This document shows, one piece after another, positions 62,690-64,000 of a stretch of 64,000 nucleotides of DNA (positions are counted from its first letter, which is position 1; each line of letters opens with the position of its first letter). The notes beneath the pieces are model-generated. The model worked only from the letters and a program-made list of their open reading frames with translations. It was not told where the DNA came from and did not search any database. Location: NCBI RefSeq assembly GCF_015291645.1, contig NZ_CP030055.1:7214501-7278500 (forward strand). The letters are read 5' to 3'. This DNA is from Bradyrhizobium sp. CCBAU 53340 (lineage in GTDB: Bacteria > Pseudomonadota > Alphaproteobacteria > Rhizobiales > Xanthobacteraceae). The position numbers and the translations under genes were made by a program.

Positions 62690-62796
62690 ATTCTATTCCT
62701 ACCCCAACCGTCGGCATTTCAGGCTCATACAGCATCGCCACGACTTCAGGTAGCTAAATTGGCCGACCGCGACCCGCGCAGCACCACGCTTGGTTG

Positions 62797-63573
62797 CTAC
62801 CCCTCCAAAATCGCGACCGCTCTTGTCCATCCCGCCGAGGCGCGCTCGATCTTCACGGGGAAGCATGACACCTTGAAGCCTGATGGCGGCAGCAGCTCGA
62901 GATTGTGCAGCTTCTCGAGATGGCAATAGCCGATATGGCGGCCGGCCTTGTGGCCTTCCCAGATCAGGCTGGCGTCCTTCGTCTCGGCGTATTTCTTCGC
63001 GGTGTGGACGAACGGCGCGTCCCAGCTCCAGCCGTCGATGCCGGTCAGGCGCACACCGCGCTCGAGCAGGTACATGGTTGCTTCATAGCCCATACCGCAG
63101 CCCGAGGTGACGTAGTCCTGCCGGCCATATTTGGCGCCGGCGCTGGTGTTCACCACGACGATCTCGAGCGGCTTCAGCTCATGGCCGATGCGCTTGAGCT
63201 CGGCCTCGACGTCTTTGGCCGTCGCGACATAGCCGTCCGGCAAATGCCGGAAGTCGAGCTTCACGCCGGGCTGGAAGCACCATTCCAGCGGCACCTCGTC
63301 GATGGTCCAGGACCGCTCGCCGCGATTCATGGTCGGGTGAAAATGCCAGGGTGCGTCGAGATGCGTGCCGTTATGGGTGGAGAGGCTGACCTGCTCCACC
63401 GCCCAGCCCTGGCCATCAGGCAGATCCTCGGCCTTCAGCCCGTCGAAGAACTGCAGCATGCGCGGCAGGCCCTGCTGGTGATTGATGTACTGGATCGTCG
63501 GATGATTGCCGGGCGGATCGGCCGGCACGTCGTTTTGCAGCGGGACGGAGATGTCGATCAGCTTGCTCGTCAT
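62797..63573 (-). CDS. Cyclase-family (kynurenine-formamidase-like) metal hydrolase
   Basis: A 258-residue enzyme of the cyclase family. The metal motif STHNGTHLDAPWHFHPT matches HxGTHxDxPxH. A further His/Glu pair is in ASLIWEGHKAGRHIGYCHLEKLHNLELLP. Substrates in the family range from N-formylkynurenine to isatin. The neighbouring fumarylacetoacetate-hydrolase gene, 42 bp upstream on the same strand, suggests an aromatic degradation operon continuing right of the window. Confidence 0.85.
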   Translation of the reverse strand: MTSKLIDISVPLQNDVPADPPGNHPTIQYINHQQGLPRMLQFFDGLKAEDLPDGQGWAVEQVSLSTHNGTHLDAPWHFHPTMNRGERSWTIDEVPLEWCFQPGVKLDFRHLPDGYVATAKDVEAELKRIGHELKPLEIVVVNTSAGAKYGRQDYVTSGCGMGYEATMYLLERGVRLTGIDGWSWDAPFVHTAKKYAETKDASLIWEGHKAGRHIGYCHLEKLHNLELLPPSGFKVSCFPVKIERASAGWTRAVAILEG

Positions 63574-63615
63574 GGCGCTTCCTCGTTGATTGTTCTCGTT
63601 GGCGGCCGTCAGGCT

Positions 63616-64000
63616 TCAGGCGTCTTGCCGCTCGACGCGGTTCTTCAAGGTACCGATCTTCTCGACCTCGAGCTCGATCGTATCGCTATGCTCGAGAAAC
63701 CAGCCGAGCTCGAGGCCGCAACCATTGCCGACCGTGCCCGAGCCGATGAATTCGCCGGGCATCAGCGTCTCGTCCTGGGTGACGTGAGCGATGATCTCCT
63801 CGAAGGAGAACAGCATGCCCTCGCTCACGCCTTTCGAGCGGGTCTCGCCGTTGACCCGCGCTTCCATCTTCAGACGATAGGGATCGCCGATCTCGTCCGG
63901 CGTCACGATCCAGGGGCCCATCACGTTGCCGCCGTCAAAACTCTTGCCCTTGGCCGGGCCGAGCCGTCCCTCCATCTCGATGCGCTGTGCGTCGCGCGCG
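63616..64000 (-). CDS. Fumarylacetoacetate-hydrolase-family protein, 5' end outside window
   Basis: C-terminal 127 residues of an FAH-fold enzyme: FDGGNVMGPWIVTPDEIGDP, then VTQDETLMPGEFIGSGTVGNGCGLELGWFLEHSDTIELEVEKIGTL, the usual end of the family (given here in segments). It would cleave or hydrate a C-C or enol bond in an aromatic ring-cleavage product. The frame is open to the right edge, so the internal Met is not the start. It precedes the cyclase-family gene in an operon. Confidence 0.83.
   Translation of the reverse strand, partial: ARDAQRIEMEGRLGPAKGKSFDGGNVMGPWIVTPDEIGDPYRLKMEARVNGETRSKGVSEGMLFSFEEIIAHVTQDETLMPGEFIGSGTVGNGCGLELGWFLEHSDTIELEVEKIGTLKNRVERQDA

Overview
The window is high-G+C DNA from an alphaproteobacterium, most likely a Bradyrhizobium or a close relative such as Rhodopseudomonas. 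This rests on the gene families (TRAP and ABC importers, PobA, a MlotiK1-type K+ channel, OpgC, lineage-typical small secreted proteins), two EcfG-type stress promoters, and dispersed inverted repeats of the kind I remember from Bradyrhizobium chromosomes. It reads as ordinary chromosome with dense, mostly real genes. No phage, plasmid, IS element or CRISPR array was seen. Nearly all long antisense ORFs are shadows of real genes.

Layout. 0-6 kb: peptide-type ABC binding protein (cut by the left edge), M20 amidohydrolase, an S1C-protease homologue that has lost its catalytic triad, an esterase, and a small membrane protein behind an EcfG promoter. 6-14 kb: DsbA-like thioredoxin, a thioesterase-thioesterase-LrgA-LrgB operon divergent from a TetR regulator with a clear operator, PsiF, AbrB, PNPOx, LysR. 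14-24.4 kb: a coherent hydroxycinnamate/4-hydroxybenzoate locus: pobA divergent from a TRAP importer (dctPQM), a DUF3237 protein, then enoyl-CoA hydratase, hydroxycinnamoyl-CoA ligase, SDR dehydrogenase, 4-hydroxybenzoyl-CoA-type thioesterase and a type-I periplasmic binding protein. Together they would import p-coumarate-like acids, activate and shorten the side chain, release 4-hydroxybenzoate and hydroxylate it to protocatechuate. No thiolase and no local regulator gene are present, but matching palindromes mark the promoters.

24.4-34 kb: two copies of the same regulatory arrangement, a GST divergent from an HTH-WYL regulator with palindromic operators; between them a membrane-anchored TAXI protein, an EcfG-driven small membrane protein, a cyclic-nucleotide-gated K+ channel and an enoyl-CoA hydratase. 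34-40.4 kb: fatty-acid desaturase plus MetX-like acyltransferase behind a 31-bp palindrome, a degenerate metallo-beta-lactamase, an MFS transporter and an acyl-CoA synthetase.

41-47.8 kb: the most unusual system, a ribose-type ABC importer operon in which the second permease is fused in frame to a strictosidine-synthase/SMP-30-like beta-propeller, followed by a second stand-alone propeller and the double-NBD ATPase. 48-53 kb: a YbhG/RbbA/YhhJ-type efflux set. 53-60 kb: DUF2059, OpgC, a 1019-residue cyclase-homology/ATPase/TPR protein, a hypothetical and an SNase-like nuclease. 60-62.2 kb is visibly lower in G+C and looks like a decayed or acquired patch: tandem repeats, an ORF remnant, a PhzF-like gene and a degenerate initiator tRNA (fMet) with its terminator. 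62.2-64 kb: a DUF6985-like protein, a cyclase/formamidase and a fumarylacetoacetate-hydrolase protein cut by the right edge.
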